From an uncultured Eggerthellaceae bacterium (lineage in GTDB: Bacteria > Actinomycetota > Coriobacteriia > Coriobacteriales > Eggerthellaceae), in NCBI GenBank assembly GCA_947626195.1, contig CANQRF010000008.1, positions 1 through 64,000 on the forward strand: a DNA stretch of 64,000 nucleotides, in the 5' to 3' direction. Below the pieces are notes generated by a model, which worked only from the letters and a program-made list of their open reading frames with translations, was not told the origin of the DNA and searched no databases. Positions 25,485 to 33,036 of the stretch are shown here, piece by piece; positions within the stretch are counted from its first letter, which is position 1, and each line of letters opens with the position of its first letter. Made by a program: the position numbers and the translations under genes.

Positions 25485-25695
25485 CTATTGGGCGGCGTAG
25501 AGCTCAGGATGTTTCAGGCGGTAGGACTTTCCGCGCAAAGAGAAGCAACGGGCATGGTGCAAGATCCTGTCGAGCATTGCTGTGACCAGGGCCTGGTCGC
25601 CCATGAGCTCTTCCCACTGCGTTATCTCCTTGTTCGTCGTAAACACCGTAGACACTATGTTCCGCATCCTGGAACAGCAAAAGCCCCCTTGCTCT
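25485..25695 (-). pseudogene. IS21-family IstB ATPase, C-terminal fragment
   Basis: The last ~60 residues of an IstB-type transposition helper: VSTVFTTNKEITQWEELMGD followed by MLDRILHHARCFSLRGKSYRL, which is the usual IstB ending. A frameshift near 25667 separates it from an upstream LLLFQ piece of the same protein. The Walker motifs and the IstA gene are absent. It is a relic of an IS21 element at the edge of the defence island. Confidence 0.8.
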
Positions 25696-25783
25696 ATTGA
25701 GCCGCGGGCTGGATGCTAAGCTGGTGGACGTTATACACACCAAGCGGATGCAACCACCGCAAATAGACTTTGAAGGGGGCTTT
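25680..25783. repeat. Inverted repeat flanking an IS110-like 5' region
   Basis: AAAGCCCCCTT at 25680-25690 and AAGGGGGCTTT at 25773-25783 are perfect complements 82 bases apart. The second copy ends just before the ATG of the IS110 fragment, so the pair may belong to that element's structured non-coding region. Confidence 0.6.
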
Positions 25784-25784
25784 C

Positions 25785-25952
25785 ATGGAGCAGCATAGCG
25801 TAAGATCGGAGCATGCCACCACCATAGCGATCGACCAGCACGCGAGATCCCTGGCCATGGACGGATTGGACCTGTCCATGGGCGAGGAAAGGCAGACGAG
25901 GCAGGTGGTGAATATGTTGTCGATGACGCATTATGGGCGGAAACTGTGGTAA
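25785..25952 (+). pseudogene. IS110-family transposase, N-terminal fragment
   Basis: About 55 residues. The start, ATTIAIDQHARSLAMDG, fits the first acidic motif of an IS110-type DEDD domain, here with a Q-H-A variant. The frame ends after GRKLW, far short of the ~340-410 residues of a complete enzyme. It differs from the intact IS110 transposase at 130-1362. A second mobile-element relic next to the IstB fragment. Confidence 0.6.
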
Positions 25953-26589
25953 ATGCGACTACAACTTTAGGCTTGTTGCTCTGGAGACTTTACGAGCGAA
26001 TTTGTGACAAGGATAGCAAAGTGCAAGCAAGTCAGCCTGACTATGACTATGATGATGAAATACCTTTCTAGTCACAGCAATTAGGATTTTTAGGTAGGAA
26101 GGAATCAGTATACGGAAAATGCCCCCATGGGGGCATTTAGCTTTCCGAAGAATGCAATCCGCTCCTCTTTTACTTGCAGGTTCCCCAAACACCGTGCTGA
26201 GAAAACCTGACTTTAACACCGCCACGTCGCCCCGTATTGGGCGCACGGACGAGGATTGTAGGCTCGATCCAAGCGATGCCAAGATTGTTTATCCGCAGTA
26301 CCAATTCAGCTGATCGTCGGTACCAATCGTGTTATCGGCCAGATCGAGCGCCCTCCAGCACCTGTGCATTCGCGCGTGGTCGTATACCTGTCGATTCCGG
26401 TTGCATCTCGGGATCGCTCTTTAAACACTTGGGGAAGGAGAGGTCAAGGTGTCGCTTGTATTTGTTGCTTACACGAAAGGAAATCTCATCCAGAATTGAA
26501 TGAGAATATCTCGATTTCGTGTATTATTAGCAAATATAGCGATATTTCATTAGAATTTGGATTCTGTTTTTAGGAAAGGAGAACCGGGC
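25953..26589. other. Gene-free interval with palindrome and repeat copy A
   Basis: No gene supported. It contains a 22-base perfect palindrome centred on CCATGG (26117-26138, arms AAATGCCCCCA) nested in an outer CGGAAA/TTTCCG stem, and the left copy of a ~100-base direct repeat (26225-26327). The palindrome could act as a terminator-like hairpin or an element end. Confidence 0.6.
26225..26327 (+). repeat. Direct repeat copy A, left of the AbiL/RloAB-like pair
   Basis: Begins CGCCCCGTATTGG, then GGATTGTAGGCTCGATC, and ends GATCGTCGGTACCAAT. It matches 28615-28716 in the same orientation at roughly 80% by eye. It contains two GTACCAA-type iterons. Together the copies bracket only the two defence-like genes. 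Confidence 0.8.
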
Positions 26590-27780
26590 ATGTATAGGCT
26601 GCTATCGTTCACTATCGAGAACTTTCGCTCGTTCTGTACCGCCCAAACCATCTCATTCGATGGGGGAGACAAACATTCGGTAACTGCCGTTTTTGGCCCT
26701 AATGCAGCCGGTAAGTCCAACATCGCGCGTGCTCTATCTACCTTTATATCTTGCGTGCGAAACTCATCTGAGGCAAATTGGAGGTTGCCCTATGAGCCAT
26801 TCATGCTTAAGGAAGGCATGGATGCCAGGCCCACATCTTTCTCGATCGAGTTTCTCTGTGACGGTAAACGTTACGATTACACCTTCTCCTACCTGTTCGA
26901 CATGATTGTTCATGAGGCACTAAGAGAGGAATCCACGAGTACGGGCCGAATGAACAAGGTGCTTGAGCGCACGGAGGAAGGGATCAACCCTTATGCTCGT
27001 AAATTCGGCTTCAGCAAACGACTGCTTGATCGGACGCGTGCGGAAACGCTGCTTGTGACCAAGGGCCGTGAGGATAACAATGAGTACTCGAACATCATCT
27101 TCGGGCTATTGGATCACATAACCGTGATCTCGCCGAATGTCGATCCGTTCGCTCCACTGTTCGTCGATATGCTAAAGAATGATGTCGAGCTGCGTAAAAA
27201 AACTCTCGAGCTGCTTCGTAGATGCGATTTCGCTATCCGAGACATCAAATTCTCCAATGTGATGCTGCCTGAAGAGCTCTTCGACCAAATACCTCTGCAA
27301 CTTCCGTCTGACTTGCAGCACGCCATAATGGAGAAGGGCTCAACGTCGTTTACAACTGTGCACGTTATGCGCGATGAGGCACGTTCGATCGTGGGATATC
27401 GTGAATTGGACTTTTGGGGCCAAGAGTCCATGGGTACGCAGAAGTTTTTCGAAGTCGTGGTACCCATCATTGATGCGCTTGAGAATGGAAAGGCGATCTT
27501 CATCGATGAATATAGTTCGTTTATCCATCCGACGCTCTCTGGAGCCATCCTTGCCCTTTTTGAGGGCAAGAAGGATAACGGGGCGTACATGATGCTAACC
27601 ACGCACGACACGACGCTGCTCAGGAACCTCGACAGGAGCGAGGTTGTGTTTGTCGAGAAGAATCATGCAGAAGAGTCGCTGATCACGAGCTTGATGTCGC
27701 TGGGCGTCAGAGTTGGAGAGGCGTTCGAGAAGAGGTATCTTTCAGGCGTATACGGTGCCATACCCATTATAGAGCGGTAG
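26590..27780 (+). CDS. AAA15-type ATPase, RloA/AbiLi-like
   Basis: A 396-residue ABC/SMC-like ATPase of the AAA15 family. The Walker A GPNAAGKSN is at residues 36-44, the Walker B-like region is KAIFIDEYSSFIHP, and TTHDTTLL is the switch histidine. The N-terminus (LLSFTIENFRSF) is typical. The ATG at 26590 follows a GGAAAGGAGAACC leader. The partner gene begins 9 bases after the stop and encodes an RloB protein; such ATPase-RloB pairs are known from restriction-linked loci (RloAB) and the AbiL abortive-infection system. In these systems the ATPase is thought to sense or gate and the RloB protein to act as effector. Confidence 0.87.
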   Translation: MYRLLSFTIENFRSFCTAQTISFDGGDKHSVTAVFGPNAAGKSNIARALSTFISCVRNSSEANWRLPYEPFMLKEGMDARPTSFSIEFLCDGKRYDYTFSYLFDMIVHEALREESTSTGRMNKVLERTEEGINPYARKFGFSKRLLDRTRAETLLVTKGREDNNEYSNIIFGLLDHITVISPNVDPFAPLFVDMLKNDVELRKKTLELLRRCDFAIRDIKFSNVMLPEELFDQIPLQLPSDLQHAIMEKGSTSFTTVHVMRDEARSIVGYRELDFWGQESMGTQKFFEVVVPIIDALENGKAIFIDEYSSFIHPTLSGAILALFEGKKDNGAYMMLTTHDTTLLRNLDRSEVVFVEKNHAEESLITSLMSLGVRVGEAFEKRYLSGVYGAIPIIER

Positions 27781-27789
27781 GTGGTGTGT

Positions 27790-28371
27790 ATGATGATGCC
27801 ACCGCTGATCGTATGCTGCGAGGGAAAAACTGAACAAAAATACTTTCAAATTCTTCAACGTATCTATCGCCTTCCAGCAGCAAGGATTTCGATTGTTGGC
27901 GAGAAGGGTCAGCACATGGCGCTTATCGACCGAACCGTTATGGAAAGGGAGCAATTCTGCGACGAGCAGGGATTCCGGCCTGAAGAAGTGGAATGTTGGG
28001 CGGTGTGCGACGATGATAATATGCCGTGGTCGTATAAAGAGCTGTTCGAATATGCCGAGCAGAACAACGTGCACTTGGCCTTTTCGCGACCGCAATTCGA
28101 GGCTTACCTGCTCCAGCATTTCGAACAATCAAATGAGTTCCATCGGAAAAGCCTTTACGAGAGACTCAGCATATATAAGGCTGCTTTCGACGGTGTTGGT
28201 TATGATGAGAGCACCAAGGGGGATTTGGAATGGCTCAGGGAAGCCATTGACTGCAAGCCAAAGATCGTAGATACAGCAATTGTCAATTCAAACCAGAGGA
28301 AGAAACAGTCGGGAAAGGTGTTCCTGACAGTACAAACGCTTGTCGAGTGGATGCGAGAGTATAGGCGCTAG
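27790..28371 (+). CDS. RloB/AbiLii-like TOPRIM-related protein
   Basis: A 193-residue RloB-family protein. E11 in IVCCEGKTEQKYF and the acidic run in CDDDN are the expected TOPRIM-like metal site, and FSRPQFEAYLLQHFE is the conserved middle motif. The ATG at 27790 is one of three consecutive ATGs; GTG codons lie just before it. It is coupled to the AAA15 ATPase upstream. A nuclease-like toxic role in abortive infection is the usual proposal for the family. The pair is bracketed by direct repeats, which suggests it moves as a cassette. Confidence 0.85.
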   Translation: MMMPPLIVCCEGKTEQKYFQILQRIYRLPAARISIVGEKGQHMALIDRTVMEREQFCDEQGFRPEEVECWAVCDDDNMPWSYKELFEYAEQNNVHLAFSRPQFEAYLLQHFEQSNEFHRKSLYERLSIYKAAFDGVGYDESTKGDLEWLREAIDCKPKIVDTAIVNSNQRKKQSGKVFLTVQTLVEWMREYRR

Positions 28372-28806
28372 AGCGCGAATCGATTACGAATTGCGACAAT
28401 AAATCTCTTCGCCGGGATTTTTCGCGAGTGTTACGGTTGCGATATATCTCGCAGATGCCTCCCAATAGATAACCCTGCTCTTCGCTCCGGAAGCAATTGC
28501 GGCTAGCTGGTCTTTTGCAGAACCTTTCTTCTTTCTCTTGGCGACGCCATCGTTAAGCACAAGAAGCGTGGCTGTACATTCAAGATATTCCTCATTACAT
28601 GAAGTTTTCCGTCACTTCGCCCCGTATTGGACGCACGAACGGGATTGTAGGCTCGATCTAATCGGTACCAGGACTGTTTACGCGCGGTACCAGCTCAGTT
28701 GATCGTCGGTACCAATATTTGTTGATTGCTAGTACCGATCGTGTTTACCAGTCAATTAACAGCGTTTAGAAATTCAATTAACCGATAAGTGCTTGTGGTC
28801 TGTTGC
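28372..28806. other. Gene-free interval with repeat copy B
   Basis: No gene supported in about 435 bases. It holds the right copy of the direct repeat (28615-28716) and, running to about 28745, a row of GGTACC-type iterons roughly 20-25 bases apart. Confidence 0.6.
28615..28716 (+). repeat. Direct repeat copy B, right of the AbiL/RloAB-like pair
   Basis: Same-orientation copy of 26225-26327. Iterons with the core GTACC occur near 28666, 28687, 28709 and 28730. Multiple short iterons at an end resemble the transposase-binding repeats of IS21-type elements; an IstB relic lies nearby. Confidence 0.78.
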
Positions 28807-28846
28807 AACTCCAAACAACTCCAAACAACTCCAAACAACTCCAAAT
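28807..28846. repeat. Four tandem copies of a 10-base unit
   Basis: AACTCCAAAC is repeated at 28807, 28817, 28827 and 28837 (the last ends AAAT). It lies directly after the stop of the minus-strand winged-helix gene. Too short and without spacers, so not a CRISPR; a slippage-prone microsatellite. Confidence 0.9.
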
Positions 28847-29304
28847 TATGCAGGTAGAGAGTAATATTGCGATGGATCGTTGGGGTTGTTCCCATGCCAC
28901 ACAAGAAAGCCTTTTCTTGCAAGGTTTTTTAACGTTTTAGAGCTGGAGACTAGGCTGCGGCCTGTGTGCGCAGTCAACTCTCGGGTCGTTACACGTCCTT
29001 TGCCATACGCGTATTGCATAGCAGCTCTTTCGCATTCGTTAAGCTCGCAATAGGCATCTTCCCCAATGCCCTCAACAACGGCATCGTTTCTTCTCAAAAC
29101 ACGCGAAGTCATAGATTTGACTGTGCTATTGGCATTAAAAGTCTCAATAATCTTTTTGCTGCTGAGCTGAATGGATTTAAGCGAATCGTGCTGGATTTTC
29201 GACAAACGTTCGGAAAGCGATTCAAACCCGGCAAGTTGTTTTGAAGATGTTGCTAGCGATTTTGCTATCGAGTTAGGCAGGTTTGAAAATTCGGATTTGC
29301 CCAT
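28846..29304 (-). CDS. Winged-helix protein of the Panacea/GNAT operon
   Basis: A 152-residue protein (ATG at 29304; a GTG directly after the upstream stop would add 18 residues). The N-terminal half is polar and helical (LATSSKQLAGFESLSERLSK), with a possible coiled coil. The C-terminal ~60 residues look like a winged helix: GKGRVTTRELTAHTGRSLVS then LKNLARKGFLVWHG. No family name is recognised. It is the last gene of a three-gene minus-strand operon and could be a DNA-binding regulator or a third toxin-antitoxin component. Confidence 0.6.
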   Translation of the reverse strand: MGKSEFSNLPNSIAKSLATSSKQLAGFESLSERLSKIQHDSLKSIQLSSKKIIETFNANSTVKSMTSRVLRRNDAVVEGIGEDAYCELNECERAAMQYAYGKGRVTTRELTAHTGRSLVSSSKTLKNLARKGFLVWHGNNPNDPSQYYSLPA

Positions 29305-29358
29305 GTATCGTTCGCTTTTTCTGTTTATTGGCTGATTATTTCGGCCGAGATAGTACAC

Positions 29359-29901
29359 TCACACCGTAAAGTAGTTGGCGCCCATCCTGTTGCAGATGTT
29401 CCTTATCTTGCTCATTTTGCACACTAGCCTTAGCCCGCCTGACGGAAGCTGGATAAATCCCCGTTCTGTGTACCATGAGACCAGGCCATCGTTGAGAGCG
29501 TCTACTACTAACAGCCTCGAAGACACCTTCATGGAGGCATCTAATGCAAATTGCATCGCATGGTGAAGAACTCGCGTTCCCAATCCCCTGCCGGTTAGAT
29601 CCGAACGCACCCCCAGTTTTCCCAGCAAGGTTGCGGGAATCTGACCATGGATGCCGCCTCTAGACGATCCTGATAAATCGTCAGAATTGATGGCCGTTGA
29701 AGACAACGTGAAAAACGCAACGGGCAAACATGTGTTATCTATACAGACATGAACCTGACATTGCCCTCGAGCAACGGCAGTTCTGCTCTCGCGGAGAAGC
29801 CAGGTGTCAAATTGTGCCACGCCGCATGTAAACTCTTCGAACAGGCTGCGATCGATGTTGTCAATGGGGACAATATGATCCCACCCATTAGATGAGTGCA
29901 T
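29359..29901 (-). CDS. GNAT acetyltransferase, TacT-like toxin candidate
   Basis: A 180-residue single GNAT domain. The order FTCGVAQFDTWLLRES, VAFFTLSSTAI, LLGKLGVRSDLTGRGLGTRVL and LLVVDALNDGLVSWYTERGF follows TacT/AtaT-type toxins, which acetylate aminoacyl-tRNA. The usual partner for these is a ribbon-helix-helix DUF1778 antitoxin, which is absent. Instead a Panacea-domain (DUF4065) protein is encoded 6 bases upstream, and a winged-helix protein follows directly. An ordinary acetyltransferase is the alternative, but the N-terminal motif is toxin-like. Confidence 0.75.
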   Translation of the reverse strand: MHSSNGWDHIVPIDNIDRSLFEEFTCGVAQFDTWLLRESRTAVARGQCQVHVCIDNTCLPVAFFTLSSTAINSDDLSGSSRGGIHGQIPATLLGKLGVRSDLTGRGLGTRVLHHAMQFALDASMKVSSRLLVVDALNDGLVSWYTERGFIQLPSGGLRLVCKMSKIRNICNRMGANYFTV

Positions 29902-29907
29902 ACACTG

Positions 29908-30480
29908 TTATCCCTCGTCGAGATAACTTACAAGCCAGTCGAAATCAGACCGATTGACGTAAATGTTCTTAGGGTGGTCAAACCGCGGTACATGATGATA
30001 CTGCTGATCAGCTGCGCTAGCCGTAAGCAGATGGACGTAATACGATTGGATTAGTTCGCTTGGAATGACGGCAGCAGCGTTGCCGTTAAGACCATTGAAA
30101 CTGACCTGCCAAGGTTCCTCTTCATGGCTAAGCTGCGCAAGCTGATCGCCCGTCATGCCCTCATATGCCTCAAGTACCGCGTCGATTAACGCCACGTCAG
30201 TGTCAGACAGCGCGTTTACATCACCGTTGATCGAAGACGGCAAGACTGCACGGCGTCCCATGTGCTGCATCGCGACCGCTTTGACGACAGGGCCGTTTTC
30301 ATATGCGTGAATCTCTTCGAGAAACAGTGGCTTTCTATCTATGGCTAGACTCCACGCTTGGCAATAGTAGAGGAGCTTCTCGAGCTCGAAGCCAGTCAAT
30401 GAACCCTTTTTTATCAACATGTACTTTGCGACATCAGCCGCTCGCGGCAATATAATCTCACTGCTTTGCTGGTTGCTCAT
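29908..30480 (-). CDS. Panacea-domain (DUF4065) antitoxin-like protein
   Basis: A 190-residue protein of the SocA/DUF4065 group, now called Panacea: LTGFELEKLLYYCQAWSLAI, then FLEEIHAYENGPVV and LIDAVLEAYEGMTGDQLAQL. Panacea domains serve as antitoxin modules for many unrelated toxins. The ATG at 30480 follows a GGAGGAG site; a longer reading upstream has no family resemblance. It is the first gene of the operon, the usual place for an antitoxin, with a GNAT toxin candidate immediately after. Confidence 0.82.
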   Translation of the reverse strand: MSNQQSSEIILPRAADVAKYMLIKKGSLTGFELEKLLYYCQAWSLAIDRKPLFLEEIHAYENGPVVKAVAMQHMGRRAVLPSSINGDVNALSDTDVALIDAVLEAYEGMTGDQLAQLSHEEEPWQVSFNGLNGNAAAVIPSELIQSYYVHLLTASAADQQYHHVPRFDHPKNIYVNRSDFDWLVSYLDEG

Positions 30481-30590
30481 AGCTCCTCCTCTCAAGAATC
30501 CATAATATTTAGAACCCATTATATTAATCAAAGCGACACAATTCCGCAAGCTATATCTCAGACGACCCTATTCACTCTATCCTGCACTAG

Positions 30591-31022
30591 CTACATCATG
30601 GACCCTTGGACAAACTGAGCCACCTGAGCCACAGCCGCAAGAAACTGAGCACTTCCGTTTATTCCAGACAGCACACTCAAAGCTCCTTTAATTCTGCCCT
30701 TTCTTGGCGCAGGAGCCGTTGCCTCTTCTGCCAGCTGCTGCAAGCTGTCTTCGACCAGCTCTCTATCTTCATCCTCAAGTGTTTGCGATGAACCAAGCAC
30801 GGCTTGTAGGGCTCGGGCAAAATCTTCCGGCATTTCCCCATCAAGCTGAATGGCATTAATCCTGGAGCCATGAGTTGCCAGATTGAGCTGGTTTGTCGAC
30901 CCTTGAAATATAATTTGCTGTGATGGTGTCTGATCCTCTATGGTCATCGCTTCTTTAGCCAGATAATCGTTTATGTGGGTAATAAGCAAATACGGAACTC
31001 GATCGAGAAAGCCTTTGGGCAT
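30591..31022 (-). CDS. Hypothetical protein with small-residue C-terminus
   Basis: A 143-residue protein of unknown family. It contains no cysteines and no clear signal peptide. The middle is acidic (LEDEDRELVEDSLQQLAEEA), followed by a basic proline linker (APAPRKGRIKG) and an Ala/Ser/Val-rich end (LSVLSGINGSAQFLAAVAQV) that could be an amphipathic or weakly membrane-binding helix. Proteins with this helix-linker-small-residue pattern occur in defence islands, but no function can be given. It lies 13 bases after a broken AlbA-type gene on the same strand and has no obvious ribosome site. Confidence 0.45.
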   Translation of the reverse strand: MPKGFLDRVPYLLITHINDYLAKEAMTIEDQTPSQQIIFQGSTNQLNLATHGSRINAIQLDGEMPEDFARALQAVLGSSQTLEDEDRELVEDSLQQLAEEATAPAPRKGRIKGALSVLSGINGSAQFLAAVAQVAQFVQGSMM

Positions 31023-31035
31023 ATCCTGTGCTAGA

Positions 31036-31868
31036 TTATCTTTCCCGCTTTGAGGTTATTTCCCATTTGCCGTTCTTCTTCGAGCCGACTCTTCGCAGAA
31101 CACCCTTTTCGCGTAGTCCGCGAACGGTTCTGTATATAGTGCTCTCACTCAAGCTCGTTTCTGCTTGAATATCCGATGTTGTAATCGAGGGGTCGGATGC
31201 GATTAATTCAAGGACAACCCTCTCGTTATCACCTAGCACCATTCCTTCATTTATTCCTTCAAGCCGCGATGGAATAAATAGCGAGGTATTTGGTCTACCC
31301 TCCTTCTCAAGTGGCAGAAAGATGCTCGACCGCTCGGGGTTCACTTGCTCACTGAGCACCGGTCTCCCATAACCTGCCGAAGTCCACTTCTTCACCATGT
31401 CGGGAATGCCGCCCCCGGCGCGCTCTCCGATGTTGATGAGCGTGAACATCTTCATCATCGTCTCGTTGCGCGGGTCGGAATTGCCGCCGGTGTAGGCGTC
31501 TTCTATGCCGACGCGGAAGCCGCCGGGGTTGGAGAAGTGAAGGCCGTCCTCCTTCCATAGGAAGACGACGCCGCGGCGCTCGTTGTAGTCCGCGTTCGTG
31601 GGGCAGTTCGCGATGGCGGCGACGATAACTTATCGGGGCTGTGGGCGGCGTTCCAGAAGTCGTCGAGCATCTTGCCGGCATCGCCGAGCCCAACGACTTC
31701 CAGAGTGCCGTCCTTGCGCTCCTTTGCTCCGAGCACGATGACTCCGCCCTCCGTGTTCGCGAAGGCGGAAACCGTCTCCCAGATGCTCCTCGGCATGCCA
31801 CCTTGGGCTGCCTTGGCCTCGAGGCGGTTGTTCTCCCTGTAGGTTTCGAGCTTGGCTATATCCATGCA
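31036..31868 (-). pseudogene. AlbA_2/Schlafen-type ATP-binding regulator, internal deletion
   Basis: The 5' piece (from an ATG at 31865 or 31886) encodes the AlbA_2 start: TYRENNRLEAKAAQGGMPRSIWETVSAFANTEGG in pieces, then IVLGAKERKDG. Around 31625 the frame changes and the reading resumes with NCPTNADYNERRGV and FSNPGGFRVGIEDAY, ending INIGERAGGGIPDMVKKW and a winged helix (TTSDIQAETSLSESTIYRTV). Full-length relatives are about 450-550 residues, so the central part has been deleted. It is non-functional as it stands, unless the C-terminal winged-helix part is made alone. Confidence 0.75.
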
Positions 31869-31886
31869 GCGGCCTTTCTCGTCCAC

Positions 31887-32505
31887 ATTATTTTACCGCC
31901 CGACCCACTCTCACGATACTTTGCGTTTCTATTTGCATGGCATCGCCGCATCGAGCGGTGTTGGTCTGTCGTTTCGGCCCGATGATGGCCTCTTTCGGGG
32001 AATGGGCAAGAGGGGCGATCGCGCAGGTCGTGCTGGGGGCTTGCTCTTCACAGGGTGCTCGCCTATGCGCCAACCATGGTTATCTTTCTCTTGTTTCAAA
32101 CGGATCCTCTTCGTATCTTCTCAAATATTAATAATAGATGAAATTGGGGATATGTTTCAAAAAGTGTGTCCGCCGGAATTATTCAAGGAATTATTCACCG
32201 TCGGTATCCAGCGGACATACGAAATTGCATACTGATATGCATAATTCATTTGTTCGGCTGTGAGGATCAGTCCGACATACATGTCTTGGCCAGGATCGAC
32301 TCTCCGAGATTTCATGGGCCTAGACGATGCAGCTAAGAAGAAGATTCTTAGTAAAACAGGCGGATCTTAGTGGTTCGTCTGCGCTTATTCGGGATGCGGT
32401 TCTGAATAATGCTGATAAAGTTCGGATGAATAACAGGGAGCCTGTGGTGCCGGCTGCGAGCCGGAGGCAGGATTAGCGAATGAACGTGAGCACCGTAAAG
32501 ATAAA
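31887..32505. other. Gene-free interval
   Basis: About 620 bases with only short, unconvincing reading frames. The small palindrome GCATACTGATATGC occurs near 32230. It looks like decayed DNA between two gene relics. Confidence 0.5.
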
Positions 32506-32994
32506 GTGGCAGCTCGCGAGCCTTCGCAGGGAAGCCTTGTTTGCGTTGAGTGGGATCTGGAAAACCTTCACCTCTTTAATCGCGATACGCTGTGCGCGCG
32601 TTTGAAGAGCGACGAAGCCGCCTCCTTTGCCGGAGATCTTGGCGTTGCGCCTGAGTTCTTCTTCCATCTGGCGTGGAAGGGCGTTAACGGCGCGGGAAGA
32701 CGCGATGTCGCCATTCAGAACGCAAACGTCCTCTGGGCGGTTGACGCGGTGAGGGTCGCTGCCGCATTGGGGTGCAGGCGCTTCATCGACGCAGGGAGCA
32801 TTATGGAGCGCGAGGTGCACTACGAGGCGACCGCGCCCGGCCTTCGGCCCGCCCCGCCAAGCATCTACAGCGCCGCGAAGCTCTCGTCGCACATGATGGC
32901 CGAGACGGTTGCCGCCGAGCTCGGGATCGATTTCGCTTGGGCGATGGTCACCAATGCCTACGGCGTGGGGGACCCTCGCTTTCTTACTACTTAG
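32506..32994 (+). pseudogene. NAD-dependent sugar epimerase/reductase fragment
   Basis: About 160 residues that read like the middle of an extended SDR sugar epimerase: FFHLAWKGVNGAG, the GCRRFIDAGSIMERE strand with the catalytic Ser, YSAAKLSSHMMAETVA with the Tyr-Lys pair, and TNAYGVGDPR. The N-terminal GXXGXXG nucleotide motif and the whole substrate-binding C-terminus are missing. Downstream bases show no continuation. A remnant of a glycan-synthesis locus and a further sign that this island once carried more sugar genes. Confidence 0.7.
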
Positions 32995-33036
32995 AACCTA
33001 TGCGACAAAACTAATCTGCAAGTTGGCGGCTATCAT

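Noticed and set aside
28807-28846. CRISPR-like repeat
   Set aside because: The units are 10 bases long, head to tail, with no spacers and no cas genes.
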